In this document: piece after piece, positions 49,620-59,419 of the stretch
How positions within the stretch are numbered: the stretch's first letter is position 1
Layout of the letters: each line of letters begins with the position of its first letter
Origin: Microcella pacifica
GTDB lineage: Bacteria; Actinomycetota; Actinomycetes; Actinomycetales; Microbacteriaceae
Length of the DNA: 64,000 nucleotides
Direction: 5' to 3'
Assembly (NCBI RefSeq): GCF_009371975.2
Contig: NZ_VIKT02000002.1
Coordinates: 62,001 to 126,000, forward strand
The notes under the pieces: generated by a model
Told to the model about the DNA's origin: nothing
Database searches by the model: none
The model's input: the letters and a program-made list of their open reading frames with translations, nothing else
Position numbers and translations under genes: made by a program

Positions 49620-50636
49620 CTATGGTGTGGCGCCGGCCCCGCTTGTGGCGGAGGAAGACCCGGCGCGTGCACCGGACTCCGCAGCGTCGTTGCCGTCGTC
49701 GTCCGAGTCGGAGTACACGTCGTCAGAGTCTACCCCAGCGCTCGGATCCCACTCCCGGCCAGGCTGGTAGACCGAGGGCTCGTCGCCCGTGTGGCGACGC
49801 CTCTGCACGAGCACGATGATGAGACCGAGCAGCACCGCACCCCAGGCCGCCCACACGTTGACGCGCACGCCCAAGAAGAGCTCACTGGGGTCGAGACGGA
49901 TCGTCTCGAAGACGCTGCGGCCGACCCCGTACCAGATGAGATAGGCGCCGAGCAGCTTGCCCCACTGGACGCGCAAGCGCGCGTCGAGCAGGAGGAGCAC
50001 GGCTACACCGGCGAGGTTCCAGATGATCTCGTAGAGGAACGTCGGGTGGAAGAGGGTGTCGTCGGGGAGACCGATCGGGATCGCCGCATTGGGTCGGTCG
50101 ATCTCGAGACCCCACGGAGCATTGGTCGGGAGACCGAAGAGCTCCTGGTTGAACCAGTTGCCCAGGCGGCCGAAGGCCTGCGCGAGCAGGAGACCCGGCG
50201 CGAGGGCGTCGGCGAAGGCCGTGAACCGAACACCCGTCACGCGACAGCCGATCCATGCGCCGATCGCACCACCGAGAAGGGCGCCGAAGATCGCCATGCC
50301 GCCCTCCCAGATGCGCAGAGTGGCGAAGAGGTCGGCGCCCTCGAAGAAGTAGTCGTTGGGGTGGGTGAGCACGTGGTAGACGCGACCGCCGATGATGCCG
50401 AAGGGCACCGCGAAGAGCGCGATGTCGAGCACGATCCACGGCTCAGCGCCGCGGCGCGTGAGCCGGTAGTGCGTGAGCAGCACGGCCGCGATGATGCCCG
50501 CGAGGATGCACAGCGCGTAGGCGTAGATGTTGAGGTCGAAGCTGAACCAGCTCAGACCCAGGTCGCGCAACCATTGCCCGAGATTGAAGACCTGCCACTC
50601 GGGATCGGGGCTCGGAATGCTCATGGGGAGGGTCAC
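49620..50636 (-). CDS. lgt: Prolipoprotein diacylglyceryl transferase
   Basis: A 338-residue membrane enzyme with about seven helices. The Lgt landmarks [16 protein letters not shown] and [14 protein letters not shown] (with the catalytic Arg) are present. A charged Asp/Ser/Ala-rich cytoplasmic tail of about 60 residues is longer than in E. coli, as is usual in actinobacteria. It attaches diacylglycerol to lipobox cysteines. GTG at 50636 is chosen for its spacing from AAAGG; an in-frame ATG at 50624 is possible. Confidence 0.94.
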   Translation of the reverse strand: MTLPMSIPSPDPEWQVFNLGQWLRDLGLSWFSFDLNIYAYALCILAGIIAAVLLTHYRLTRRGAEPWIVLDIALFAVPFGIIGGRVYHVLTHPNDYFFEGADLFATLRIWEGGMAIFGALLGGAIGAWIGCRVTGVRFTAFADALAPGLLLAQAFGRLGNWFNQELFGLPTNAPWGLEIDRPNAAIPIGLPDDTLFHPTFLYEIIWNLAGVAVLLLLDARLRVQWGKLLGAYLIWYGVGRSVFETIRLDPSELFLGVRVNVWAAWGAVLLGLIIVLVQRRRHTGDEPSVYQPGREWDPSAGVDSDDVYSDSDDDGNDAAESGARAGSSSATSGAGATP

Positions 50637-50672
50637 GGTGAGGGGGTACCTTTCTGGCCGGAGGGCTCGATC

Positions 50673-50678
50673 AGCCTA
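50673..50678 (-). promoter_or_regulatory. Possible -10 element (TAGGCT) for lgt
   Basis: TAGGCT in the 66-bp trpA-lgt gap would start transcription about 30 nt before the lgt GTG, leaving room for the AAAGG site. Confidence 0.4.
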
Positions 50679-50702
50679 GCGGCGACGGGTGCGGCTCGGG
50701 GG

Positions 50703-51488
50703 TCAGGCGGTGCCCGCAGCGAGTTCGGCCGCCGCGCTCGCGACGGCACTCACGCCACCCTCGGCGAGTGCGGTGACGAGCCGGGATCCGACGATCGCAC
50801 CGTCCGCGTACTCGAGCACGTCGCGCACCTGCTCGGCCGTGGAGATGCCGAGCCCGACGCACGCCGAGGTCGAGCCCGCGTCTCGCAGCCTCGAGACGAC
50901 GCCTCGTGCCGCAGCGTCGACGTCGGCGCGCGCTCCCGTGATGCCCATCGTGGAGACCGCGTAGACGAAGCCGCGGCTCACCTCCACCGCCCTCTGGAGC
51001 CTGGCAGCGCTCGACGAGGGCGCGGCGAGGAACACCCGGTCGAGACCGAACTCTTCGGAGACCGCGAGCCATTCCCCGGCCTCATCGGGGATGAGGTCGG
51101 GGGTGATGAGCCCCGCACCGCCCGCGTCGCGCAAGGCACTCGCGAAGCGCTCGACGCCGTACTGCACGACCGGGTTCCAGTAGGTCATGACGAGCACGGG
51201 AGCGTCAACGCGCGAACGGATGCGCTCGAGCGCCGTGAAGCCGTCCCGCAGCCGGAAGCCCCGCTCGAGCGCGGCCTGCGTCGCAGCCTGGATCGCGAGG
51301 CCGTCCATCACGGGGTCGCTGTACGGGAGCCCCAGCTCGATGATGTCGACGCCGTTCTCGACGAGCGCCACAGCCGCCTCGACGCTCGTGTCGAGATCGG
51401 GAAAACCGACCGGGAGGTAGCCGATGAGGGCGCCCGAACCGGCGTCGACCCGGGAAGCGATCGTCGCCTCGACGGTGCTCGCGGTCAC
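50703..51488 (-). CDS. trpA: Tryptophan synthase alpha subunit
   Basis: A 261-residue TIM barrel. Catalytic Glu51 ([11 protein letters not shown]) and Asp62 (MDG) match the residues that cleave indole-3-glycerol phosphate. The channelled indole goes to TrpB. GTG start overlaps the trpB stop by 4 nt. Last gene of the trpC-trpB-trpA run. Confidence 0.97.
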   Translation of the reverse strand: MTASTVEATIASRVDAGSGALIGYLPVGFPDLDTSVEAAVALVENGVDIIELGLPYSDPVMDGLAIQAATQAALERGFRLRDGFTALERIRSRVDAPVLVMTYWNPVVQYGVERFASALRDAGGAGLITPDLIPDEAGEWLAVSEEFGLDRVFLAAPSSSAARLQRAVEVSRGFVYAVSTMGITGARADVDAAARGVVSRLRDAGSTSACVGLGISTAEQVRDVLEYADGAIVGSRLVTALAEGGVSAVASAAAELAAGTA

Positions 51489-52702
51489 GAGTCCTCCCCC
51501 GCCGCGGCCGCGTCGAGAAGCCCGAAGTACCGCGCCGCGGTCTCCATGTCTTTGTCGCCCCGGCCGCTGAGGGAGACGAGCACCGTGCCGTCTGGCCCGA
51601 GCTCGCGGCCCAGGAGGAGAGCGCCGTGCAGAGCGTGCGCCGTCTCGATGGCGGGGATGATGCCCTCGGTGCGGCTCAGCAGGCGCAGAGCATCCATGGC
51701 TTCGGCATCGGTGACACCGTGGTACTCGGCGCGCCCGATCTCGGCAAGCCAGGCGTGCTCGGGGCCGACTCCCGGATAGTCGAGGCCCGCGGAGATCGAG
51801 TGCGACTCCATCGTCTGGCCGTCTTCGTCCTGCAGCATGAGGCTGCGTGCGCCGTGCAGCACACCGGGTCGGCCGCGGCTGATCGTCGCGGCGTGGTGCA
51901 GCGTGTCGACGCCGTCACCGGCGGCCTCGCTGCCGACGAGCCGCACCTCCGCATCGTCGAGGAAGGCGTGGAAGATGCCCATCGCATTGCTGCCGCCGCC
52001 CACGCACGCCACGACGGCGTCGGGCAGGCGGCCGGTGAGCTCGAGCACCTGCTCGCGCGCCTCCGTGCCGATGACGGCGTGGAAGTCGCGCACCATGGTC
52101 GGGAACGGATGCGGGCCCGCGACCGTGCCCAGGAGGTAGTGCGTCGTGTCGACGTTCGCGACCCAGTCGCGCAGGGCCTCGTTGATGGCGTCCTTGAGAG
52201 TGCGCGAGCCGACGGTGACCGGCACGACGGTGGCCCCGAGCAGGTTCATGCGCGCAACATTGAGCGCCTGACGCTCGGTGTCCACCTCGCCCATGTAGAC
52301 GACGCACTCGAGACCGAAGAGAGCGGCCGCGGTCGCGCTCGCCACGCCGTGCTGACCCGCGCCCGTCTCGGCGATGATGCGCGTCTTGCCGAGCCGCTTC
52401 GCGAGGAGCGCCTGGCCGAGCACGTTGTTGATCTTGTGGCTGCCGGTGTGGTTGAGATCTTCGCGCTTGAGCAGGATGCGCGACCCACCGGCGTGCTCGG
52501 CGAACCGTCGCGCCTCGGTGACGATCGAGGGTCGGCCCGTGTAGCTGCGGTGCAGCTCGGCGAGCTCGGCGGCGAAGGAGGGGTCCACGCGCGCGGCCTG
52601 ATAGGCCTCATCGAGCTCGTCGAGCGCCGCGATGAGCGATTCGGGCACGAAGCGCCCTCCGAAGGAGCCGAAGTACGGGCCGACCTGTTCGCGCAGACTC
52701 AT
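51485..52702 (-). CDS. trpB: Tryptophan synthase beta subunit
   Basis: A 405-residue PLP enzyme. Lys90 in [10 protein letters not shown] binds [14 protein letters not shown] and the phosphate loop GGGSNAMG are visible. It joins indole and serine to make tryptophan. The ATG at 52702 overlaps the trpC stop (ATGA). Upstream in-frame codons run through trpC in the wrong frame and were discarded. Confidence 0.97.
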   Translation of the reverse strand: MSLREQVGPYFGSFGGRFVPESLIAALDELDEAYQAARVDPSFAAELAELHRSYTGRPSIVTEARRFAEHAGGSRILLKREDLNHTGSHKINNVLGQALLAKRLGKTRIIAETGAGQHGVASATAAALFGLECVVYMGEVDTERQALNVARMNLLGATVVPVTVGSRTLKDAINEALRDWVANVDTTHYLLGTVAGPHPFPTMVRDFHAVIGTEAREQVLELTGRLPDAVVACVGGGSNAMGIFHAFLDDAEVRLVGSEAAGDGVDTLHHAATISRGRPGVLHGARSLMLQDEDGQTMESHSISAGLDYPGVGPEHAWLAEIGRAEYHGVTDAEAMDALRLLSRTEGIIPAIETAHALHGALLLGRELGPDGTVLVSLSGRGDKDMETAARYFGLLDAAAAGEDS

Positions 52703-53475
52703 GTGACCGCCAAGAATTCGTGGAGGGTGGCGACAGGGTCGCCGCCGGTGACCAGGGCTTCGCCCACGAGGACCACATCGGCCCCCGCACGACGGTAGTG
52801 CTCGACGTCTGCGACACCGCTGACCGCCGACTCGGCGATGCGCACCGTTCCGTCGGGGATGCTCGGCGCGAGCCGCCCGAACAGATCGCGATCGAGCTCG
52901 AAGGTGCTGAGGTCGCGCGCGTTGACGCCGATGACGGAGGCTCCGAGCGCGACCGCGCGCCGCACCTCCTCGGCATCGTGGGTCTCCACGAGCGGCGTCA
53001 TGCCGAGCTCGAGCACGAGTGCGTGCAGCCGGGCGAGCGTCGCGTCGTCGAGCGCGGCCACGATGAGCAGCACGAGATCGGCACCGGCGGCGCGGGCCTC
53101 GAGTACTTGGTACGGCTCGGCGATGAAGTCTTTGCGCAGCACCGGAATGTCGACCGCGGCGCGCACCGCGGAGAGATCGTCGAGGCTGCCCCCGAACCGG
53201 CGCTCCTCCGTGAGCACGCTCACCGCGGCGGCGCCGCCGGCCGCGTAGGAGCGAGCGAGATCGGCCGGGTCGGGAATCTCCGCGAGGGCGCCCCGCGAGG
53301 GGCTCGCGCGCTTCACTTCCGCGATGACCTTGATGCGCTCGCCGCGCTGGAGCGCCGCGCACGCGTCGAGGGCGGGAGGCGCGGCGACCGCCGCTGCCTC
53401 GACGTCGCTCAGCGAACGCGACTGTCTCCGCCGAGCCGCGTCGTCACGCGCGCCGGCGACGAGACCATCGAGCAC
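52699..53475 (-). CDS. trpC: Indole-3-glycerol phosphate synthase
   Basis: A 258-residue barrel. Catalytic Lys55 is in [13 protein letters not shown], and [20 protein letters not shown] follows with the second catalytic lysine replaced in context by the family's KDFI motif just before it. It closes the indole ring from the anthranilate-derived CdRP. There is no fused TrpF domain. The GTG begins directly after the TAA of the HGxxPAAW gene. Confidence 0.95.
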   Translation of the reverse strand: MLDGLVAGARDDAARRRQSRSLSDVEAAAVAAPPALDACAALQRGERIKVIAEVKRASPSRGALAEIPDPADLARSYAAGGAAAVSVLTEERRFGGSLDDLSAVRAAVDIPVLRKDFIAEPYQVLEARAAGADLVLLIVAALDDATLARLHALVLELGMTPLVETHDAEEVRRAVALGASVIGVNARDLSTFELDRDLFGRLAPSIPDGTVRIAESAVSGVADVEHYRRAGADVVLVGEALVTGGDPVATLHEFLAVT

Positions 53476-53706
53476 TTAGGAGTGCGCCTTCGGCATGTAG
53501 CGCGGGCCCTGCACGCCGTAGCCCGCCTTCGCCATGACGCCGCCGATGATCCAACCGAGCAGCACAACGCCGGCGCTCGCCCAGACCACCCAGGCGACCG
53601 AGAAGAAGAACGCGATCGTGCCGATCGTGAAGCCGACGAGCATGATCGTGACGGCCGTCCAGGCGGCGGGCGAGTGGCCGTGGCCGGGCTCAGACTGGGC
53701 GTTCAT
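53476..53706 (-). CDS. HGxxPAAW family small membrane protein
   Basis: A 76-residue protein with the N-terminal motif HGHSPAAW, two membrane helices (about 17-38 and 41-60) and a C-terminal GPRYMPKAHS. The family is found next to trpC in many actinobacteria and has no known function. GGAGAGAC precedes the ATG. Its position at the head of trpC-trpB-trpA suggests a role linked to that operon, but this is inference from position only. Confidence 0.85.
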   Translation of the reverse strand: MNAQSEPGHGHSPAAWTAVTIMLVGFTIGTIAFFFSVAWVVWASAGVVLLGWIIGGVMAKAGYGVQGPRYMPKAHS

Positions 53707-53740
53707 GTCTCTCCATCGCGTCGGGTGCAGGTACCCCGTC

Positions 53741-53746
53741 AGTCTA
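53741..53746 (-). promoter_or_regulatory. Possible -10 element (TAGACT) before the HGxxPAAW gene and trpCBA
   Basis: The TAG of this hexamer is the stop codon of the upstream membrane protein gene. A transcript would start near 53734, 28 nt before the next ATG. No clear -35. It would allow trpCBA expression apart from trpE. Confidence 0.4.
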
Positions 53747-54412
53747 CCGTGCCGTCGGGTCGCGGCCGTCGCTCAGCGCGTCCCAGTCGCCGATGCTCTG
53801 ATCCCTCTGCCGGTCGCTCGCGACGCTCGTCCCGGAGGGCGCCGACGTCGAGCGGTCGAGGGCGTCTCCGTCTGCAGCTGAGCCCTCGGGGGATGCATAC
53901 TGCGGCCGGTCGAACCGCTCGACTCGACGCGGCCATCGGCGCGACGTGATCGCGATGACGAGACCGGCGCCGCCGAGCACTCCCCCGAGCACGGCGGCGA
54001 TCACGGGCCATGCGGTCAGCGCGGCCGTGTCGACGAGCGCACGCACCGAGTTCTCGCCCTCCACGCCCGTGAGCGCGGTGACGCTCGAGGCTGCCGTAGC
54101 GACCGGGTCGCCCGCGGCACGCAGGCTCACGGCGACGACGAGAGCACCCAGGAGTGCGAGCAAGGCGCCGAGCACGGGGCGGATACGCGCAGTCGCGAGC
54201 GCGAGCGCGGAGGTCAGGGCGAGAGATGCGACGGCGATCGCCGGCAGCACCGCGGCCGCGCGGTCGCCCCCCGCGGCGATGCGCACGCCGTCGTCGAGGG
54301 TGAGCACGACCCACGGCTGCGCCCACGCGATGAACAGGCCGACCGCGAGCACCGGCGGCACGAGCAGAGCGGCGAGGCGCAGGCGCGAGCCGCGCCGGGC
54401 ATCCGTCGTCAT
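53744..54412 (-). CDS. Trp biosynthesis-associated membrane protein
   Basis: A 222-residue protein with four membrane segments: about 13-32, 52-72, 78-97 and 133-155. The sequence AWAQPWVVL after the first helix is the conserved AxxQPWW-like patch of the Trp-operon membrane family found only in actinobacteria. A polar tail of about 60 residues follows. Function unknown; the ATG overlaps the trpE stop (ATGA), so it is coupled to trpE. Confidence 0.85.
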   Translation of the reverse strand: MTTDARRGSRLRLAALLVPPVLAVGLFIAWAQPWVVLTLDDGVRIAAGGDRAAAVLPAIAVASLALTSALALATARIRPVLGALLALLGALVVAVSLRAAGDPVATAASSVTALTGVEGENSVRALVDTAALTAWPVIAAVLGGVLGGAGLVIAITSRRWPRRVERFDRPQYASPEGSAADGDALDRSTSAPSGTSVASDRQRDQSIGDWDALSDGRDPTAR

Positions 54413-55950
54413 GAGGAAGACCCCACGTCGACGGCGCGCAGCGCGTTCGCGATCGCGACCGCCCGCAGGGGCGCAGCCGCCTTCGCCACGGTCTCCTGCA
54501 GCTCGGCGTGAGGCTGCGAGTCGGCGACGAGCCCTGCACCGGCCTGGACGCGGGCGACGCCGTCCGCCAGGAAGGCCGTCCGGATGGCGATCGCCAGGTC
54601 GGTGTCACCCGAGAAGGCGATGTAGCCGACCACGCCGCCGTACACCCCGCGCCGTGCCGGCTCCAGCTCGTCGATGATCTCGAGAGCGCGGGGCTTCGGG
54701 GCGCCGCTGAGGGTGCCCGCGGGGAAGGTCGCGCGGAAGACGTCGATGGGCGAGGACTCCGCGCGCAGGGAGCCCTCGACACTCGAGACGAGGTGCAAGA
54801 TGTGGCTGAAGCGCTCGACCTGCATGAACTCGGTCACCTCCACCGTGCCTGCTCGGCAGACCTTCGAGAGATCGTTGCGGGCGAGGTCGACGAGCATGAG
54901 GTGCTCGGCCTGCTCCTTGCGGTCGGCGAGCAGCTCGTCCGCGAGCTCTCCATCGCGCTCGGGCGTGTCGCCCCGCGGCCGCGACCCGGCGATCGGGTGC
55001 ATGTACGCACGGTCGCCGGTGACCTTGACGAGTGCCTCAGGCGAGGATCCGACGATCGCGTACGGGTTGCCCTCGACCGTCTCGAGGGTCAGCGTGTACA
55101 TGTACGGCGAGGGGTTGAGCGCGCGCAGCACGCGGTACACGTCGAGCGCGCTCGCCGTGAGCTCGTGGTCGAAGCGCTGGCCGATGACCACCTGGAACAC
55201 ATCCCCGTCGCGGATGAACTCCTTCGAGCGGTCGACAGCGGCGAGGTACTCGGCCGGTGTCGAGCGATGATGCGGCGCGGGTGCGACCTCGAGATCGATG
55301 CGGGCAACGTCCGGCGACGCGGTCACCGTCATCGCGCGCTCGAGGCGATCGAGGCGCACCTGCGCGTCCATCCACAGCTCGTTCTCGGTGGCCTCGCCAT
55401 CGTTGAGGGCGCTCACCACGAGCGAGACGGTGCCGCGACGGTGGTCCATCACGAGCAGCTCCGAGACGAAGGCGAGCGCGAGCTCCGGGCACGGGAAGTC
55501 GCTCGGAGGGGCATCCGGCAGATTCTCGACCTGACGCACGGTGTCCCAGCCGATGAAGCCCACGAGCCCTCCCGTGAGCGGCGGATGCGCGGGGTCGTGC
55601 GGCGACCGCCACCGCGAGTATAGCGCGTCGAGGGCGTCGAGTGAGCGCGCGGGAGCGGAGCCTCCGAAGGCGCGCTCCTCGTCGAGCCCGTCGGCGAGCC
55701 ACGCGGTCGCGCCGTCGTGCTCGGTGAGGACGCCGAAGGACCGCACGCCGACGAACGAGTAGCGCGACCAGATGCCGCCCTGCTCCGCTGACTCGAGCAG
55801 GAAGCTGCCCGACCGGCCCTCGCCGAGAGAGCGGTAGAGCCCGACCGGGGTGAGGGCATCCGCGAAGAGAGTGCGGATGACCGGCACCACGCGCGCCTGC
55901 GCGCACTGGCGCGCGAACGCCTCCCGGGTCGTGTCGCCGTGGGCGCTCAC
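54409..55950 (-). CDS. trpE: Anthranilate synthase component I
   Basis: A 513-residue chorismate-using enzyme. The tryptophan feedback motif LLES is at 51-54, and the catalytic half carries [27 protein letters not shown] and VDLARNDL. It makes anthranilate from chorismate with ammonia from TrpG, which is not in the window. The GTG at 55950 overlaps the hisI stop (GTGA); a longer reading to 56031 would lie on top of hisI. It joins the his genes to the trp genes. Confidence 0.95.
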   Translation of the reverse strand: MSAHGDTTREAFARQCAQARVVPVIRTLFADALTPVGLYRSLGEGRSGSFLLESAEQGGIWSRYSFVGVRSFGVLTEHDGATAWLADGLDEERAFGGSAPARSLDALDALYSRWRSPHDPAHPPLTGGLVGFIGWDTVRQVENLPDAPPSDFPCPELALAFVSELLVMDHRRGTVSLVVSALNDGEATENELWMDAQVRLDRLERAMTVTASPDVARIDLEVAPAPHHRSTPAEYLAAVDRSKEFIRDGDVFQVVIGQRFDHELTASALDVYRVLRALNPSPYMYTLTLETVEGNPYAIVGSSPEALVKVTGDRAYMHPIAGSRPRGDTPERDGELADELLADRKEQAEHLMLVDLARNDLSKVCRAGTVEVTEFMQVERFSHILHLVSSVEGSLRAESSPIDVFRATFPAGTLSGAPKPRALEIIDELEPARRGVYGGVVGYIAFSGDTDLAIAIRTAFLADGVARVQAGAGLVADSQPHAELQETVAKAAAPLRAVAIANALRAVDVGSSS

Positions 55951-56330
55951 GAGGACCGCTCCGGGCTCTCCTCGAGCACGACGGGCTCGAGCGGGTCGAC
56001 GTCGAAGCACGCGTGGGCACCCGTGTGGCACGCGGCTCCTACCTGGTGCACGCGCACGAGAAGGGTGTCCCCGTCGCAGTCCAGGGCGGCTGAACGCACG
56101 TACTGAGCGTGCCCGCTCGTGTCGCCCTTGCGCCAGTACTCCTGTCGGGAACGGCTCCAGAAGGTCACGCGACCCTCGGTCAGGGTGCGTCGCACGGCCT
56201 CGGCATCCATCCAGCCGAGCATGAGCACGTCTCCGCTCTCGTCCTCCTGGATGATGGCGGGGATGAGCCCGGCCGCATCGAAGCGGATGCGCGCGAGCGC
56301 GGCCTCGGCACCCTGCTTGCTCTCGCTCAT
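55947..56330 (-). CDS. hisI: Phosphoribosyl-AMP cyclohydrolase
   Basis: A 127-residue HisI with the metal-binding cysteines in [18 protein letters not shown] and the N-terminal block [14 protein letters not shown]. It opens the purine ring in the third step of histidine synthesis. HisE is a separate gene here. ATG overlaps the hisF stop by 4 nt. Confidence 0.95.
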   Translation of the reverse strand: MSESKQGAEAALARIRFDAAGLIPAIIQEDESGDVLMLGWMDAEAVRRTLTEGRVTFWSRSRQEYWRKGDTSGHAQYVRSAALDCDGDTLLVRVHQVGAACHTGAHACFDVDPLEPVVLEESPERSS

Positions 56331-57088
56331 CGCACCATCATCCCCTCATCGCGCAGCGCGCCCTTGACCTCGCCCACGGTGAGCTCGCCGTTGTGGAAGA
56401 CGCTCGCGGCGAGGACGGCATCGGCACCGGCGCTCAGCGGCGGCGCGAAGTGCTCGAGCGCGCCGGCGCCGCCGGAGGCGATGACGGGCACCGTGGAGAT
56501 GGCCGCGATCGCGCCCGTGAGCTCGAGGTCGAAGCCCTGCTTGGTGCCGTCAGCGTCGATCGAGTTGACGAGGAGCTCTCCCGCTCCTCGCTCGATCGCC
56601 TCGCGTGCCCACGCGAGGGCGTCGATGCCCGCTCGCTCTCGCCCTCCGTGCGTCGTGACGACGAAGCCGCTCGGCTGCCCCGCGTCACGCGTGACGTCGA
56701 GCGAGACGACGCAGACCTGCGCGCCGAACCGCCGCGCGATCTCGTCGATGAGCTGCGGGCGCGCGATCGCCGCGCTGTTGACGCCGATCTTGTCGGCGCC
56801 GTGGGCGAGCAGCCGGGAGACGTCGTCGACCGTCCTGACCCCTCCCCCGACGGTGAGGGGGATGAAGACCTGCTCGGCGGTCTCGCGCACGACGTCGTAC
56901 ATCGTGTCGCGGTTGTCGACGGTCGCCTTGACGTCGAGGAAGGTGATCTCGTCGGCGCCCTGCTCGAAGTACCGCCGTGAGAGCTCGATCGGGTCACCCG
57001 CATCGCGCAGGCCCTGGAAGCGCACGCCCTTGACGACGCGCCCCGCGGCGACGTCGAGGCACGGAATGACGCGGACGGCGAGACTCAT
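56327..57088 (-). CDS. hisF: Imidazole glycerol phosphate synthase, cyclase subunit
   Basis: A 253-residue barrel. Catalytic Asp12 ([12 protein letters not shown]) and the second Asp in [13 protein letters not shown] are present. It works with the glutaminase HisH, not in the window, to make imidazole glycerol phosphate and AICAR. Its ATG shares one base with the hisG stop. Confidence 0.96.
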   Translation of the reverse strand: MSLAVRVIPCLDVAAGRVVKGVRFQGLRDAGDPIELSRRYFEQGADEITFLDVKATVDNRDTMYDVVRETAEQVFIPLTVGGGVRTVDDVSRLLAHGADKIGVNSAAIARPQLIDEIARRFGAQVCVVSLDVTRDAGQPSGFVVTTHGGRERAGIDALAWAREAIERGAGELLVNSIDADGTKQGFDLELTGAIAAISTVPVIASGGAGALEHFAPPLSAGADAVLAASVFHNGELTVGEVKGALRDEGMMVR

Positions 57089-57927
57089 CAGATGCGGGCG
57101 GCGTGGATGGGGCTCACGAGGATGGCGCGGGCTCCGAGCTCGTAGAGCTCGTCCATGACGTGATTGGTGTCGTTGCGCGGCACCATCGCCCGCACGGCGA
57201 CCCAGTCGGGGTCGGCGAGAGCGCTCACGGTCGGCGACTCCAGCCCCGGAGTCACGGCCTGCGCCCGCTCGAGGAGGGTGCGGGGCAGGTCGTAGTCCAT
57301 GAGCACGTACTGACGGGCGACGAGCACGCCCTGCAGGCGGCGCTGCAGCGTCGCGATGCCCGGACGATCCGGCTGGGCGCTGATGAGCACAGCGGTCGAC
57401 TCGAGGATGACGGGGCCGACGATCTCGAGACCCTGCGCCCGCAAAGTGGACCCCGTGGAGACGACATCTGCGACAGCGTCGGCCACGCCCAGGCGCACCG
57501 CGGATTCGACAGCGCCGTCGAGGCGCACGAGCTGCGCCGTGACGCCGTGGCGCTGCAGGAAGTCTTCGACGAGCCCCGGATAGCTCGTGGCGATGCGCCG
57601 CCCCTGCAGGTCGGCGAGCTCGCTCACCACTCCCGGCTCGGCCGCGAAGCGGAACGTGGAGTGACCGAAGTCCAGACTCGAGATCTCCGTCGCCGCCGAC
57701 CGCGAGTCGAGCAGCAGGTCGCGCCCCGTGATGCCGACGTCGAGAGCGCCCGAGCCGACGTACGTCGCGATGTCGCGCGGGCGCAGGTAGAAGAACTCGA
57801 CGCCGTTGCGCGGGTCGGCGACGGTGAGCGCGCGCGGGTCGCGTCGGCCGGTGTACCCGGCCTCGTGCAGCATCTCACCAGCCGTCTCGGCGAGCGAGCC
57901 CTTGTTGGGCACGGCGATCTTGAGCAT
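57088..57927 (-). CDS. hisG: ATP phosphoribosyltransferase, long form
   Basis: A 279-residue HisG with the catalytic barrel ([14 protein letters not shown] at the start, [10 protein letters not shown]) and a C-terminal regulatory domain that ends [12 protein letters not shown], so it is the long, histidine-inhibited form that needs no HisZ. It commits PRPP and ATP to histidine. The ATG at 57927 matches the family start; an ATG at 57957 would add ten residues. Confidence 0.94.
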   Translation of the reverse strand: MLKIAVPNKGSLAETAGEMLHEAGYTGRRDPRALTVADPRNGVEFFYLRPRDIATYVGSGALDVGITGRDLLLDSRSAATEISSLDFGHSTFRFAAEPGVVSELADLQGRRIATSYPGLVEDFLQRHGVTAQLVRLDGAVESAVRLGVADAVADVVSTGSTLRAQGLEIVGPVILESTAVLISAQPDRPGIATLQRRLQGVLVARQYVLMDYDLPRTLLERAQAVTPGLESPTVSALADPDWVAVRAMVPRNDTNHVMDELYELGARAILVSPIHAARI

Positions 57928-57976
57928 CTGATCGTTCACTTCCATGGTGGCCGACACCGCAGTGACGGGCGGGGGG

Positions 57977-58240
57977 TCACAGGTGCCGATACACGTCGTC
58001 GAGGGTGAGCCCCTTGGCGAGCATGAGCACCTGCAGGTGGTAGAGCAGTTGGGAGACCTCTTCGGCCGTGGCGGAGTCGGACTCGTACTCCGCGGCCATC
58101 CAGACCTCGGCGGCCTCCTCGACGATTTTCTTGCCGATCGCGTGGATGCCGGCGTCGAGCTGCGCCACGGTGCCGGAGCCGGCCGGTCGCGCGGCGGCCT
58201 TCTCGCTCAACTCGACGAAGAGCGTCTCGAAAGTCTTCAC
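57977..58240 (-). CDS. hisE: Phosphoribosyl-ATP pyrophosphatase
   Basis: An 87-residue all-helical MazG-like protein. [15 protein letters not shown] and the downstream [15 protein letters not shown] are the metal-binding ExxE and DxxxH-type regions of HisE. It removes pyrophosphate in the second step of histidine synthesis. GTG start with TAGCCT 6 nt before it. Confidence 0.94.
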   Translation of the reverse strand: MKTFETLFVELSEKAAARPAGSGTVAQLDAGIHAIGKKIVEEAAEVWMAAEYESDSATAEEVSQLLYHLQVLMLAKGLTLDDVYRHL

Positions 58241-58246
58241 ACCCCC

Positions 58247-58252
58247 AGGCTA
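58247..58252 (-). promoter_or_regulatory. Possible -10 element (TAGCCT) for hisE
   Basis: TAGCCT ends 6 nt before the hisE GTG in the 36-bp gap after the FKBP gene. It would give a leaderless hisE-hisG transcript. Confidence 0.4.
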
Positions 58253-58276
58253 CCGGGAGTGCATGAGCGCTGTGCG

Positions 58277-58645
58277 CTAGGAGACGCCGAGCAGATCGAT
58301 GACGAAGACGAGAGTCTTGCCGGAGAGCCGATGGCCCCCGCCTGCCGGCCCGTAGGCGAGCTGGGGCGGGCAGACGAGCTGTCGGCGACCGCCGACGCGC
58401 ATGCCGGGGATGCCCTGCTGCCAGCCGGCGATGAGGCTGCCGAGCGGGAAGTTGATGGACGAGCCTCGGTTCCACGACGCGTCGAACTCATCGCCGGTCT
58501 CGAACTCGACGCCCACGTAGTGGACGTCGACCGTGGAACCCGGTGCCGCCTCGGCGCCGTCGCCCACCACGAGGTCGGTGATGACGAGCTCCTGCGGCGC
58601 AGGGCCCTCGATGAAGTCGATCTCGGGCTTGGTCTTGTCGGTCAT
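58277..58645 (-). CDS. FKBP-type peptidyl-prolyl cis-trans isomerase
   Basis: A 122-residue FKBP domain. VDVHYVGVEFETGDEFDASW, FPLGSLIAGWQQGIPGMRVG and the ending LVFVIDLLGV are standard. There is no signal peptide or lipobox, so it should be cytoplasmic. It catalyses proline isomerization during protein folding. The ATG at 58645 is where the domain begins; the longer in-frame reading runs through rpe. Confidence 0.93.
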   Translation of the reverse strand: MTDKTKPEIDFIEGPAPQELVITDLVVGDGAEAAPGSTVDVHYVGVEFETGDEFDASWNRGSSINFPLGSLIAGWQQGIPGMRVGGRRQLVCPPQLAYGPAGGGHRLSGKTLVFVIDLLGVS

Positions 58646-58686
58646 GCGTCTATCCAACCAGAGTCGAGAGCCGTCCGACGCCGCCC

Positions 58687-59355
58687 TCAGTCGCCGTGCC
58701 GATGCGCACGTGCCGCGGCCCGGAGCTCCTCGATCGCCCGCTCGACCGAGTCCGCGCCGAACACGCTCGAGCCCGCGACGAAGGTGTCTGCGCCCGCCTC
58801 CGCCGCGACACCGATCGTGTCGACGGAGATGCCTCCGTCCACCTGCAGCCAGACGTCCCCACCGTGGCGGCGCACTGCCTCTCGCAGCGCTCGCAGCTTG
58901 GGCATGGTCTCGGGCATGAACGACTGACCGCCGAAGCCTGGCTCGACCGTCATGACGAGGAACTGGTCGAACTCGGGCACGAGCTCGAGGTACGGCTCGA
59001 TCGGGGTTCCCGGCTTGACCGCGAGCCCCGCTCGCGCTCCCCGTTCCCGCAGCGCGCGAGCCGTGGCGCGCACGTCGGTGGCGGCTTCGGCGTGGAAGGT
59101 CACCGAGAAGGCTCCGAGCTCGGCATAGCCCGGCGCCCACCGGTCGGCATCGCTGATCATGAGGTGCACATCGAGGGGCACCGGCGAGACAGCCTGCAGG
59201 CGCTCGACCATGCGCGGCCCGAAGGTAAGGTTCGGCACGAAATGGTTGTCCATGACGTCGACGTGCACGAGATCGGCGGTCTCGAGACGCTCGACCTCCC
59301 GCTGGAGGTTGACGAAGTCGGCGGAGAGGATGCTCGGATTGATGCGCACGGTCAC
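58687..59355 (-). CDS. rpe: Ribulose-phosphate 3-epimerase
   Basis: A 222-residue barrel. INPSILSADF at the start, HVDVMDNHFVPNLTFGP (metal-binding His and Asp), TVEPGFGGQSF and VDGGIS are present. It interconverts ribulose-5-phosphate and xylulose-5-phosphate, completing the pentose phosphate set apart from the tkt operon. GTG start with TACGCT 6 nt upstream. Confidence 0.96.
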   Translation of the reverse strand: MTVRINPSILSADFVNLQREVERLETADLVHVDVMDNHFVPNLTFGPRMVERLQAVSPVPLDVHLMISDADRWAPGYAELGAFSVTFHAEAATDVRATARALRERGARAGLAVKPGTPIEPYLELVPEFDQFLVMTVEPGFGGQSFMPETMPKLRALREAVRRHGGDVWLQVDGGISVDTIGVAAEAGADTFVAGSSVFGADSVERAIEELRAAARAHRHGD

Positions 59356-59361
59356 CCTGCC

Positions 59362-59367
59362 AGCGTA
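59362..59367 (-). promoter_or_regulatory. Possible -10 element (TACGCT) for rpe
   Basis: TACGCT ends 6 nt before the rpe GTG in the 64-bp gap after rsmB. It fits the leaderless pattern seen elsewhere in the window. Confidence 0.35.
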
Positions 59368-59419
59368 GCGAGCGCGCCGTCGGGCGCCCCGGCCCCCGCC
59401 GATGCGGCGCGCACGCGAG

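Noticed and set aside
55951-56031. 27 extra N-terminal residues for TrpE
   Set aside because: They lie on top of hisI and are Arg/Ala-rich. The GTG at 55950 overlaps the hisI stop in the coupled manner seen at neighbouring junctions.
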